Positions 7,961-15,366 of a stretch of 25,284 nucleotides of DNA are shown one piece after another. The first letter of the stretch is position 1; each line of letters starts with the position of its first letter. Origin of the DNA: a virus; the IMG/VR virus record IMGVR_UViG_3300037155_000213, positions 1 to 25,284 of that record, one strand, 5' to 3'. The position numbers were made by a program, and so were the translations under genes. Under the pieces are notes generated by a model. The model made no database searches. It saw nothing but the letters and a program-made list of their open reading frames with translations, and was not told where the DNA came from.

Positions 7961-8839
7961 TCAGTACACCCCGAGGTTGCGGTTATACGGCTGGAACGCG
8001 CGGTGAGCCGAGAGCGGGATGTCCCACGTCTGCGCGATGCCGGCGGAGATCTGGCGCGGGGCCTGCGAGTCGATCGCGGAGATGTCTGACACCGGCTTGC
8101 TCAGCCACGACAGCACGCATTCGACGGCGGCCTCCTGGATGTCGTCCGGGACGTCCGCGACGGTGTCCCAGATGCCCCAGTCTCCCGTGACCTCGATCTG
8201 CTTCATGCCGAACCGGCGCGAGAAGTCCGATTCGATCGTGAGCGCGGCCGAGAGCTGGATCTCCTCGAACGTGCCCGTGAGGCGGCACGGCCGCAGGATG
8301 TAGTCGACACCGGGCGTCAGCGTGCGCGGAGTGCCGTTCGGGTCCAGCACAACGCTCGTGGCACTGCGCAGGTCGGAGGCGACGAGGTCGATGAGCCGGT
8401 GGTCGAAGTCGAAGGTGCGCGTGCCGGTCGTGTGCGGCATGAACTCACAGCCGTACCGGGTGCTCACCTTCGGAAGGACCGTGGTGATGAGCTGGTCGAT
8501 CGTTGCATCCTGCGCGATCGTCGTGATGAGTGAGCGTGCCTTGACCTGCTGGCGCGTGCACAGCGCGGCACCGATGCCATCCAGGACGACGTACCGCTCC
8601 ACGACCGTTCGGATTTGCGCGGCAGCCCGCATGTTCCACCGGAACTCGAGCGTGTGGCCGACAAGGGCCGCCGGGATGTCCGCCGACTCCACCGTCATCG
8701 CCCATGCGGCTCCGGACAGCACGGGCTGCCCCAAGTCGAGCGTCGCGCCACCGTCCGAGACGATGAGCGCCAGCTCGTCGATCGTCACGTCGGGAGTGAA
8801 CGTGACCTGCTGCGTTGATTCCGCGATCAGGTAAGGCAT
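7961..8839 (-). CDS. Head-tail connector (adaptor) protein
   Basis: A 292-residue protein. Residues about 80-292 fit a head-tail adaptor: an N-terminal helical bundle (CTRQQVKARSLI, QLITTVLPKVSTRYG), beta segments, and the typical end of a helix in a DWG-led stretch (GDWGIWDTVADVPDDIQEAA) rich in helices. The first 75 residues are a beta-rich extra domain (TFTPDVTIDELALIVSDGG) not usual for the family. I chose the ATG at 8839, which overlaps the previous stop by 13 bases; the longer in-frame ORF runs through the upstream repeat gene and looks like an artefact. It would dock under the portal and bind the neck. Confidence 0.75.
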   Translation of the reverse strand: MPYLIAESTQQVTFTPDVTIDELALIVSDGGATLDLGQPVLSGAAWAMTVESADIPAALVGHTLEFRWNMRAAAQIRTVVERYVVLDGIGAALCTRQQVKARSLITTIAQDATIDQLITTVLPKVSTRYGCEFMPHTTGTRTFDFDHRLIDLVASDLRSATSVVLDPNGTPRTLTPGVDYILRPCRLTGTFEEIQLSAALTIESDFSRRFGMKQIEVTGDWGIWDTVADVPDDIQEAAVECVLSWLSKPVSDISAIDSQAPRQISAGIAQTWDIPLSAHRAFQPYNRNLGVY

Positions 8840-10170
8840 GTCGCGCTCCCGTCCATGACGAGCGGTGTGCTGGCGCTGGACCCATCCGGCGTGATGGTGA
8901 TCTCCGTGACGCCGCCCGGAAGCGTCTCGACCGTCACGGTCCCGCTGATGTGCTGTCGATACTGCTCGCGCACCAGGGCGAACACGCCGCCGGAATGCAG
9001 CGCGTGGTAGCAGTCGTCCACCGCGGCGACGATGTGTCGCTGCCGGATCTGCACGTCGTCGGAGTCGAGAGCGAGCTCGCCATCGAACAGGGAGAGCAGC
9101 TTCGACGCCTGCGCGAACTGCTCGAGCGTCACGAGGTCGGACACGATCGCGTCGAACGCGTCGTTGATGGCCAGATGCTTGCCCTGCACGAGCGCGACGG
9201 TGTCCGAGGCCACGGCATGGACGGTGTTGTCCACGGCGAGCAGATCGTTCAGGTGGACGACCTGGTGCTGGACGAGGTCGGGCGACGAGCTCGTCAGCGC
9301 GTGCCATGCGACGGCCACCGCGACTACGTGGTGCTGCGTGATGGTGGGCGAGGCGCTGGAGACTACGTGCGTCGCTCCCGCGATCGCTACCTTGTGAGTC
9401 TGGGCGAGGTCAGCCGCGGTGCTCGTGACCGCGTGGGCGCTGCCGTCGACGGCCAGCCACTTGCGCTGGGTCAGGTTTGGGACGTCCGATGCCAGTGTAT
9501 GCGTGCTGCTCGCGATGAGGAGTGCGTGATGCTGGACAAGGCCTGGTGCGGTCGACGTGACGGCGTCGACCATACCGTCGACGGCAAGGATGTTGTGCTG
9601 GGCCAGCGCGACCGCGGACGATGTTGCTGCGTGCGCGGCGCTGTCGATCGCCAGTGTCAGCACGAGCTCGAACGTCACCGGATCGGCGTACGTCCATCCG
9701 CTCGGAACGCCTGCGGCCTCGGGGGCGACCCGGTACTGATACGTGGTCCCATCCGCGACCGAGTAGTCGTCGTATCCGGTTGAGCCCGCGGCTAGTGCGA
9801 ACCGCGTCCATTCGCCGAGCGTGACCACCCCTGAGACGACTCCGTGCCCAGCGTTGTCGACTGCCAGCGTCAGCACTGTCGGGACGACCAGCGTCAGGTC
9901 GTACGCCCACGGTCCGGTCGTCGCGTGCTGGGCAAGATCCGGCGCGTCCGACGCCAGCGCATGAGTCGCATTGTCGATCGCGAGCGCGCCGTGTGCCGTC
10001 AGGGTCGGATTTCCCGAAGTGACGGCGTGGGCCGCGCTGTCTACGGCCAGAGAGCTGCCAGTGTGCACGGTGAGTGCCATGTTGTCGCTGGCAAGCGCAT
10101 GGGCGGCATCCGCGACGGTGAGCAGACCCGCCTTGAGCGTCAGGTCGTACGCCCACGGTCCGGTCGCCAT
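8827..10170 (-). CDS. Virion-associated repeat protein with 22-residue repeats
   Basis: A 447-residue protein built mainly of degenerate 22-residue units, approximately L-A-V-D-x-x-x-H-A-V-x-S-x-x-P-x-L-x-Q-H-x-x (for example LAIDNATHALASDAPDLAQH). About a dozen units fall in two arrays (roughly 16-82 and 170-350), separated by a short FN3-like stretch (about 105-165). GPWAYDLTL occurs at residue 4 and again near 86. A His recurs at the eighth position of most units. The C-terminus (about 385-447) is non-repetitive. The ATG at 10170 leaves a 1-base gap to the previous stop. Similar His-containing repeats are, as I recall, found in other phage structural proteins. Between glycosidase-like and connector genes, it is probably a capsid or neck appendage; function unknown. 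Confidence 0.7.
   Translation of the reverse strand: MATGPWAYDLTLKAGLLTVADAAHALASDNMALTVHTGSSLAVDSAAHAVTSGNPTLTAHGALAIDNATHALASDAPDLAQHATTGPWAYDLTLVVPTVLTLAVDNAGHGVVSGVVTLGEWTRFALAAGSTGYDDYSVADGTTYQYRVAPEAAGVPSGWTYADPVTFELVLTLAIDSAAHAATSSAVALAQHNILAVDGMVDAVTSTAPGLVQHHALLIASSTHTLASDVPNLTQRKWLAVDGSAHAVTSTAADLAQTHKVAIAGATHVVSSASPTITQHHVVAVAVAWHALTSSSPDLVQHQVVHLNDLLAVDNTVHAVASDTVALVQGKHLAINDAFDAIVSDLVTLEQFAQASKLLSLFDGELALDSDDVQIRQRHIVAAVDDCYHALHSGGVFALVREQYRQHISGTVTVETLPGGVTEITITPDGSSASTPLVMDGSATCLT
9891..10166. repeat. Exact 30-bp direct repeat in the repeat-protein gene
   Basis: The 30 bases at 9891-9920 recur exactly at 10137-10166, 246 bases (82 codons) apart and in frame. They encode the duplicated phrase TGPWAYDLTL. 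The matching spacing suggests an internal duplication of the N-terminal unit, or conservation of a linker boundary. Confidence 0.85.
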
Positions 10171-10171
10171 G

Positions 10172-11518
10172 TCAGACCGCCTTGCGCTCGAGGAACCAGC
10201 CGTCTTCGCCACTCGCGGTGTCTGCCCATACGACCGCGATATGGTCGCGCGCGGACGTCGCCGCGAGTGTGGTGGAGATTCCGGCTTGGCTCACGATCGC
10301 TGCGGCCGAGGCGTTGTACTTCATGTTGGTGAGCGTCATCCCGTAGTCGGCGCGCTCGTATGGCGCGTTTGCCCCGGCGAGCATGTCGGTGATCGCGTTC
10401 ACCACGTACTCTGCTGCTGTGGCCGGGTGGGATGCGGCCAGTGCCCCGGCGATCCATCCTGCGGTGTAGAACCAGTAGCCGCCGTTCTGGTAGGTGCCCG
10501 CCGCGACCGCCAAGAAGAACGTCGACCAGTTGCCATCGGTGACCCTGCGTTGCCGGACCCCGCCGCGACAACCGGTCGCGAACGTGAAGAGGTCGCCCGC
10601 GCCGCCGGCTGCCTTGTCGAGCCCGTAGCGCCAGTTCAGCCAGTCGGAGGCCTGCGCGGTCTGCGTCGCGTTCAGGATCCCGCTACACACGGCGTATCCG
10701 GTGACGTCGGGTGACATGACATCGCTGTTGCCGCCGATGGTCCACTTCAGATAGCCGCCGTGTGCGTCGGTCGTGAACGTCGCTTGGATGGCCGACTGTA
10801 CCGCCGCGGCCGTGACGGCCCATGTCTCTTGGTTCGCGGCCCCGTTCGCGTGGCCGTACATGTCGGAGAGGGCGCGCGCCGCATTGCACGAGAGCACCGA
10901 GCAGCCGATGTTCGCGCCGGACAGGTTGATGCAGTCGAGGAATCCCCACGTTGTTGCGGGGCTGCTGCCGTACTGCGTCACGAGGTTTCCGGTGCGTGGA
11001 ATCGCGTTGTAGGCGTTCACTAGCGCGGTCGCGTTGGCCGTGAACCACGCCTGCCACGTCGCGTCCCAGGCGCGCGCGCTTCCGTACTGCCACGCGAGCT
11101 GCTGGACGATGACGTTGTTGTCCATGCTCGGCCGGCTGTTGAGCCGCCCGCTCGGGTTGATGCCGAAGTAGTCGCCCGGGCCCCATCCCACCTGTCCGCT
11201 TGCGCTCAGGTGGTCCGGGATGCTCCCGGCCGGATAGGTGCTGACCGAGGACGAGAGCTGCTTCGAGAGCAGCCAGTCGAGCATCCGGCGCTGGTCGGAA
11301 TCGCTGATGGTCGCGCCCGCCTCGAGCATGTAGAGCAGGTCGCGCGGCCAGAAGCCTCCGGCATAGCCCGGGCCCGGGTTGTAGTAGTAGCCGCCGCCGG
11401 TGTCCGTGATCGCATTGCGCGATGCCGCGACGATCGTGTCTCGCCGCGCAACGCCGTTCGCCGAGAGGGTGGCGTCGACCGGAACGGCTGCGGTCGAGAC
11501 CGCGTAGAGGTCTGCCAT
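10172..11518 (-). CDS. Six-hairpin glycosidase-like protein, probable virion-associated glycan hydrolase
   Basis: A 448-residue protein with the look of an (alpha/alpha)6-barrel glycoside hydrolase. GGFWPRDLLYMLEAG (55-68) recalls the W-x-RD segment of GH15-like and related six-hairpin enzymes, and further motifs at regular spacing (SRPSMDNNVIVQQLAW about 128-143; NPGPGYAGG; GYWFYTAGWIAGAL) fit successive helical hairpins. There is no signal peptide, as expected of a virion protein. It lies between two adhesin-like genes inside the head module, with 1- and 12-base gaps, so it is co-expressed with capsid proteins. A role in degrading a host surface glycan is plausible. Catalytic acids and exact family were not established. 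Confidence 0.6.
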   Translation of the reverse strand: MADLYAVSTAAVPVDATLSANGVARRDTIVAASRNAITDTGGGYYYNPGPGYAGGFWPRDLLYMLEAGATISDSDQRRMLDWLLSKQLSSSVSTYPAGSIPDHLSASGQVGWGPGDYFGINPSGRLNSRPSMDNNVIVQQLAWQYGSARAWDATWQAWFTANATALVNAYNAIPRTGNLVTQYGSSPATTWGFLDCINLSGANIGCSVLSCNAARALSDMYGHANGAANQETWAVTAAAVQSAIQATFTTDAHGGYLKWTIGGNSDVMSPDVTGYAVCSGILNATQTAQASDWLNWRYGLDKAAGGAGDLFTFATGCRGGVRQRRVTDGNWSTFFLAVAAGTYQNGGYWFYTAGWIAGALAASHPATAAEYVVNAITDMLAGANAPYERADYGMTLTNMKYNASAAAIVSQAGISTTLAATSARDHIAVVWADTASGEDGWFLERKAV

Positions 11519-11530
11519 AGCGCCAGCCCC

Positions 11531-13108
11531 CTACAGTCCGTCTTGGATGTCGTCGAGCCACATGTTGAAGGCCGTGCCGCACTCGTAGCAGCCGGCCACG
11601 AGGTACTTGCTCGCCGACTTCCAGCCCGTGGTGATGCAGACGCTCGTCTTCGTTCCCAGCACTGTCGTGCCGTCTGAATCGTAGAGCGTTGTCGTGTACG
11701 TGCCGCGGTTGTCGGTACCGGTGTTGAGCGCGACCGTGACCTTGTACCACTTGTTCGCGGTCAGTGCGGAGGCGTAGACAGCCTCGTGGCTCCCCGCGAT
11801 CTGGTTCATCAGCTTTCCGAGGCCGACGCCTGTGTCGTACGCGATGGAGACTTCGATCGGGCCCCAGGCCGAAACCGCTTGGTCCGGCGCGAGGCCTATG
11901 ATCACGGCGTCTCGGCTCGTGACGGCGGGAAGCGAGTCGATGCGGAACCAGCGCGAGAAGTTGACCGTCGTCGAGTCCGCGCTCGGCATCGTCACAGGCT
12001 TGGTGAGCTTCGGGCCCCAGCCACTCGCCACGCCGGTCACCTTGCTCGAGTACGTGCCCGCGTGCGCCTGATCGGTGACGCGCGCGAAGGTGCCGTTGTA
12101 TGCCGAGTACGGCGTCTGCGCGACCTCGAAGGTGATGACGTTCGATGCCACCGCGGACACGATGGAGGATACAGCCGTCTCCACGCCGCTCACGACCGCC
12201 GTCACGGCGTACTTGTACGTCAGCGTGGCTGTCAGCGAAGAGTGGATATACGGAGAAGTCACGCCCGCGATCTTCGTGCTGGCCTTCGTCGGGTCGGTGC
12301 CGTCGCTCGTCCAGTAGAGGTTGTACGATGACGCTCCCGAGACCGCATCGAACGCGACCTTGTTCGCGAGGTAGTCGATCGCGACTGCCGTGACGTTCGC
12401 CGGTGGGGAAGCCGCGGCAGCAGGCGTCGCAACCGCGCTCGCCGCGCTCCAGGGGGAGGCTCCGGTCGCCGCGTACGCGCGCACCTGGTAGTAATACCCG
12501 GTGCCGTTCGCGGGCGCGTTCCCGCCACCCGTGTTGTTCGTGTACGCGTTCGTGCCACACGCGGTCGTGAGCACCACGAGGTTCGCGCTCATGCCGCTGT
12601 CGGTGGCGCGCCGGACCTCGTAGCCTGCCGCACCTGAGATCGCGGACCATGCCAGCGCGACCGAGGCGTCTCCGGCGGTGGGCGTGACGGTGCCGACCTG
12701 CGCGACTCGTGTGCCGGCCGCCCATTCGAGCGCGCCCACGGTGAGCGCCGCCGAGGTCGAGGCCGCGAGCTCCGTCTGCTTCAGGTAGACGGGCTGGTTG
12801 CCGCCGATGCACTTCACGCCCACGTCCAGCGGAGAGCTCGTGAACGTGCCGTTGTACGTGGCGCACACCTGAAGATGCGCGGGCGGCGTGAACACGGTGT
12901 CCGTCACCGAATCCTGCCCGGGGTCGTCCCCGGTCGTGTCGTCGATCGCGCGGAAGTAGGCGGTGTACACGGTGCCGACCGCAGGCAGCACGAGCGGGGA
13001 GACGCCGGAGATGGACACGAGCGTGCCCGTGCGCAGGCCCGTCTCGGAGTTGGCGCCCCCAGACTCTATGCCGCTGGCCTTGAAGAACAGGCCACACTTG
13101 TTCGCCAC
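11531..13108 (-). CDS. Virion protein with two FN3 domains and C-terminal jelly roll
   Basis: A 525-residue protein. Residues 1-130 form a beta-rich N-terminal domain, possibly the capsid attachment. Residues about 138-229 and 236-325 are two fibronectin type III-like domains (VALAWSAISGAAGYEVRRA, GYYYQVRAYAATGASPWS; then VAFDAVSGASSYNLYW, YKYAVTAVVSGVETA). Residues about 326-525 resemble a concanavalin-like jelly roll (VNFSRWFRI, KWYKVTVAL, MWLDDIQDGL). FN3 and jelly-roll modules are commonly glycan- or surface-binding in phages. It follows the small capsid-associated gene and precedes the glycosidase-like gene, suggesting a decoration or appendage of the head. The ATG at 13108 is preceded by GGGAGGC. 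Confidence 0.75.
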   Translation of the reverse strand: MANKCGLFFKASGIESGGANSETGLRTGTLVSISGVSPLVLPAVGTVYTAYFRAIDDTTGDDPGQDSVTDTVFTPPAHLQVCATYNGTFTSSPLDVGVKCIGGNQPVYLKQTELAASTSAALTVGALEWAAGTRVAQVGTVTPTAGDASVALAWSAISGAAGYEVRRATDSGMSANLVVLTTACGTNAYTNNTGGGNAPANGTGYYYQVRAYAATGASPWSAASAVATPAAAASPPANVTAVAIDYLANKVAFDAVSGASSYNLYWTSDGTDPTKASTKIAGVTSPYIHSSLTATLTYKYAVTAVVSGVETAVSSIVSAVASNVITFEVAQTPYSAYNGTFARVTDQAHAGTYSSKVTGVASGWGPKLTKPVTMPSADSTTVNFSRWFRIDSLPAVTSRDAVIIGLAPDQAVSAWGPIEVSIAYDTGVGLGKLMNQIAGSHEAVYASALTANKWYKVTVALNTGTDNRGTYTTTLYDSDGTTVLGTKTSVCITTGWKSASKYLVAGCYECGTAFNMWLDDIQDGL

Positions 13109-13151
13109 AGCGTGCCTCCCACGGTTCGTTCAGGTTCAGGACGGGCGCGCG

Positions 13152-13565
13152 CTAGGTCGGATTCGCGATCTCGATCTTCCACGCGGGGAAGTCGACGGTG
13201 TTGCCGGACGTGAGTGCCTGGCCGGTGCCGGTGGTGACATAGAGCAGCACGGAGTTGACCGTGTCGACCAGCGCCACGCACGCGAACGTGCCCGACGCTG
13301 TCACGGACACGCCGGTCTTGGCGCCGACGGTGACCTTGCGCCCGGACGTGTCACCAGCCGCCAGCGCGAAGTCGGTTCCGGCCATGGCCACGGATGCGAG
13401 CGCGTAGGTGGCGTTGGCCTCGGTGAAGGTCGCGGGGCTGTTGCCGGACCCGTTCACCGAGCAGGCGATCATCTTGTTGCAGGGTCCGAGCCCGGTCACG
13501 CCCGTCTTGATGACGTTGAGCGCGCCATCGAGAACGCCGGTGTTGATGGTCTTCGTAGCGGCCAT
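13152..13565 (-). CDS. Small capsid-associated (decoration-like) protein
   Basis: A 137-residue beta-rich protein with small residues dominating (Ala, Thr, Gly, Val). I chose the ATG at 13565 (MAATKTINTGVLDG), which follows GAGAGGA by about nine bases; the longer ORF reads back into a hairpin region. Size, composition and position just after the major capsid and a coiled-coil gene suggest a head decoration or minor head protein, but no specific family was recognised. The upstream gap holds two strong overlapping inverted repeats, so its expression may be set separately from that of the capsid. Confidence 0.65.
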   Translation of the reverse strand: MAATKTINTGVLDGALNVIKTGVTGLGPCNKMIACSVNGSGNSPATFTEANATYALASVAMAGTDFALAAGDTSGRKVTVGAKTGVSVTASGTFACVALVDTVNSVLLYVTTGTGQALTSGNTVDFPAWKIEIANPT

Positions 13566-13600
13566 GATGTGGTTCCTCTCGATGGTGGTGAGCGGGCTTC

Positions 13601-13669
13601 GCCCCCACAGCGCACGGATCACGTCGGTGCGCTGTGGGGGCGGCGCTGACCTCGAGGGCCAGCGCCGCC
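13601..13669 (-). promoter_or_regulatory. Two overlapping strong hairpins in a late-operon gap
   Basis: The 112-base gap between the coiled-coil gene (stop at 13678) and the decoration-like gene (start 13565) holds two inverted repeats. One is a perfect 15-bp stem (13601-13615 with 13627-13641, 11-base loop). The other is a perfect 10-bp stem (13639-13648 with 13660-13669, 11-base loop). They share 3 bases. Neither is followed by a T-run on the minus strand, so a mRNA-processing, stability or attenuation element is more likely than a classical terminator. Confidence 0.65.
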
Positions 13670-13677
13670 GCGCGGTG

Positions 13678-13953
13678 CTACTTGGCGGCCTTGTCGGCCT
13701 CCGCCTTGGCTGCGGCTTCCGCTTCGGCTGCGGCCTTGTCGGCCTCCGCCTTGGCTGCCTTCTCGCGGGCCTCGGGCGCGACCTTCTCGGTCGTCGACTT
13801 CATGCCGGCGATCGCCTTGACCGCCTTGATCTCGGACTCGATCGCCGCGACCAGGTCCTTGTCGCCCTTCGCCTTCGCGCCCGCGAGCTCGCGCTGATAG
13901 GCGGGGATGATGACGTCCTTGATCTGGACACTGTTGTCCGTGTGGAGCCTCAT
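13678..13953 (-). CDS. Ala/Lys/Glu-rich coiled-coil hypothetical protein
   Basis: A 91-residue protein, almost entirely helical: residues about 28-91 are rich in Ala, Lys and Glu with few hydrophobics. The last 25 residues are a low-complexity repeat (AEADKAAAEAEAAAKAEADK, with an 8-residue KAEADKAA unit occurring twice). The ATG at 13953 has a good site (AGAGGAGAAGG) whose first part lies in a small hairpin. Located directly after the major capsid gene, it might be a scaffold-like or head-associated factor, but the capsid protein carries its own N-terminal delta-like domain. I do not recognise the family. Confidence 0.65.
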   Translation of the reverse strand: MRLHTDNSVQIKDVIIPAYQRELAGAKAKGDKDLVAAIESEIKAVKAIAGMKSTTEKVAPEAREKAAKAEADKAAAEAEAAAKAEADKAAK

Positions 13954-13961
13954 GCCTTCTC

Positions 13962-14010
13962 CTCTCGCCGGAGAGAGGGACCGACTGAGAGAGAAGACTC
14001 AGCCGGTCCC
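13962..14010 (-). promoter_or_regulatory. Hairpin pair after the major capsid gene
   Basis: Just past the capsid stop (14020), arms 13977-13989 and 13998-14010 pair in 12 of 13 positions around an 8-base loop. In the reading direction the stem is followed by TCTCTC, which gives it a weak terminator-like look. A second small hairpin (CTCTC/GAGAG, 13962-13975) touches the ribosome site of the next gene. Together they could lower expression downstream of the highly expressed capsid gene; this is inference. Confidence 0.55.
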
Positions 14011-14019
14011 CTCCGGGAT

Positions 14020-15366
14020 CTAGAACGTCGGGACGACCAGGCCGGTGCCGCTGATCGTGGAGATCGCGGCCGGGTAGCGGCCCGCGGTGAACGCGGAGTA
14101 GCCGTACAGCACGAGCTTGGTGGTGAGGTTGCCGCCGAGCGTCTGCTCGAAGCGAGCCGTGCGCGGCGTGCCGTCGCCCTCTTCCCACAGGAGCAGGTCG
14201 GCCGCGCGGTAGGCGACCATGACGTCCTGGTTGGTGCCCGTGCCGAGGTTGGTCGCGATGTTGGCGTCCGAGGTCACGGGCTGACCCTGGAGGATGCCGA
14301 CGTTGCGGCCGTACGCCGCGGCCGAGCCGAGACCGGCTGCGTCCGACGCCTCAGCGAACGGGGCGCCTGCGACCGGGACGACCAGCGGACGGCTGTGCGC
14401 GTCGAGAGCGGCCGTGAACCAGCCCCAGCGGCGCGGGTGGCACAGGAAGGTGTCCGCGGGCAGGTAACGCTTGGACGCGACCTGCTGCAGTGCGTCGGAC
14501 AGCTTCGGGTAGATCTCGGCGACGGTCGGGGAGGCCGACGTGTACGTCACGGCGTTGATGTTGGCGGTGGCCAGCATCGCCGCGAGGTACTTCGCGTCGA
14601 GCTTGGTGGCGTAGTCGAGCAGGAGGTCCTGGAAGATCAGCTCGTCCATGCCGGGCGTGCCGCGCTCCATGAGCTGGCGGGAGACGTCCTGCTGGCCGGA
14701 GATCGTGTTGACGCTGACCGGGAGCAGGGTGTCGTCGACGTCGGTGGAGCTGACGGCGGTGTTCTCCGTGTCCTGGCTGGCGGTGGTGCTGCCGGTGGTC
14801 AGCCGCGAGATGTTGAAGACCATGCCCTCGGCCGGGAGCGGCAGGTGGCGGCAGGTGTCCGCGAACGGACGTCCGGCGCGCGCCATCGGCGCGTAGAGGT
14901 CGACGAGGTACTGCGGGACGACGAGGCCGGAGAACGCGGAAGTGCCGGCCGCACGCTGGGACGGCGCGAGGTCCGCCATCTCGCGAGCGTTGCGCGTCTG
15001 GCGCTCGGCCGCGGCGCGATCGCCCTGGAACTGCGCAGCGTACATGTCACCGAAGAAGCTGACCTGCGTGCTGTTGTCGCGGCGGTACGTGGCCGGCTCG
15101 TGCACTTCGACGCGGGCGCCCAGGGCCTCGCGCTGCGCGGGAGCGGGCACGTCGACTTCGACGAACATGCCGACGGCCGACGCGCGGTGCTCGGCGGCGT
15201 CGAGGTTCGCCTTGGTGCGCTTGGCCTCGGCCTCGACCTCGTCGAAAGCCGTGCGCAGGGCGTCGAGATCGGCGCCTTCGGCCGGGTTCTCGCATGCCTC
15301 GGCAGCGGCGCGAAGAGCGACGACCGCGGCGTTGAATGCGATGCGGAGCTCGTGCATGTGGATCAC
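14020..15366 (-). CDS. Major capsid protein (HK97 fold) with N-terminal delta-like domain
   Basis: A 448-residue protein. Residues about 4-65 form a charged coiled coil (RTAFDEVEAEAKRTKANLDAAEH) expected to act as scaffold and be removed by the prohead protease. From about residue 135 the HK97-like shell follows: SAFSGLVVPQYLVDLYAPMA, the DTENTAVSSTDVDDTLLPV strand region, a spine helix (TPGMDELIFQDLLLDYATKLD) and the A-domain (FLCHPRRWGWFTAALD). The GTG at 15366 overlaps the protease stop (GTGA), close behind AAAGGA; an ATG at 15357 (MHELR) is an alternative. The protease upstream also begins MHEL, perhaps coincidentally. The cleavage site was not identified. Confidence 0.9.
   Translation of the reverse strand: MIHMHELRIAFNAAVVALRAAAEACENPAEGADLDALRTAFDEVEAEAKRTKANLDAAEHRASAVGMFVEVDVPAPAQREALGARVEVHEPATYRRDNSTQVSFFGDMYAAQFQGDRAAAERQTRNAREMADLAPSQRAAGTSAFSGLVVPQYLVDLYAPMARAGRPFADTCRHLPLPAEGMVFNISRLTTGSTTASQDTENTAVSSTDVDDTLLPVSVNTISGQQDVSRQLMERGTPGMDELIFQDLLLDYATKLDAKYLAAMLATANINAVTYTSASPTVAEIYPKLSDALQQVASKRYLPADTFLCHPRRWGWFTAALDAHSRPLVVPVAGAPFAEASDAAGLGSAAAYGRNVGILQGQPVTSDANIATNLGTGTNQDVMVAYRAADLLLWEEGDGTPRTARFEQTLGGNLTTKLVLYGYSAFTAGRYPAAISTISGTGLVVPTF

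Noticed and set aside
8827-10170. CRISPR or satellite reading of the repeats in the 22-residue-repeat gene
   Set aside because: The periodicity is at protein level (22 residues) with diverged DNA, which points to a repeat protein.
10683-13097. An 804-residue minus-strand ORF overlapping the FN3 and glycosidase-like genes
   Set aside because: Its translation is dominated by Arg, His, Gly and Ala without domain patterns, as expected of an off-frame reading in GC-rich DNA, while the two genes in the other frame have clear domains.
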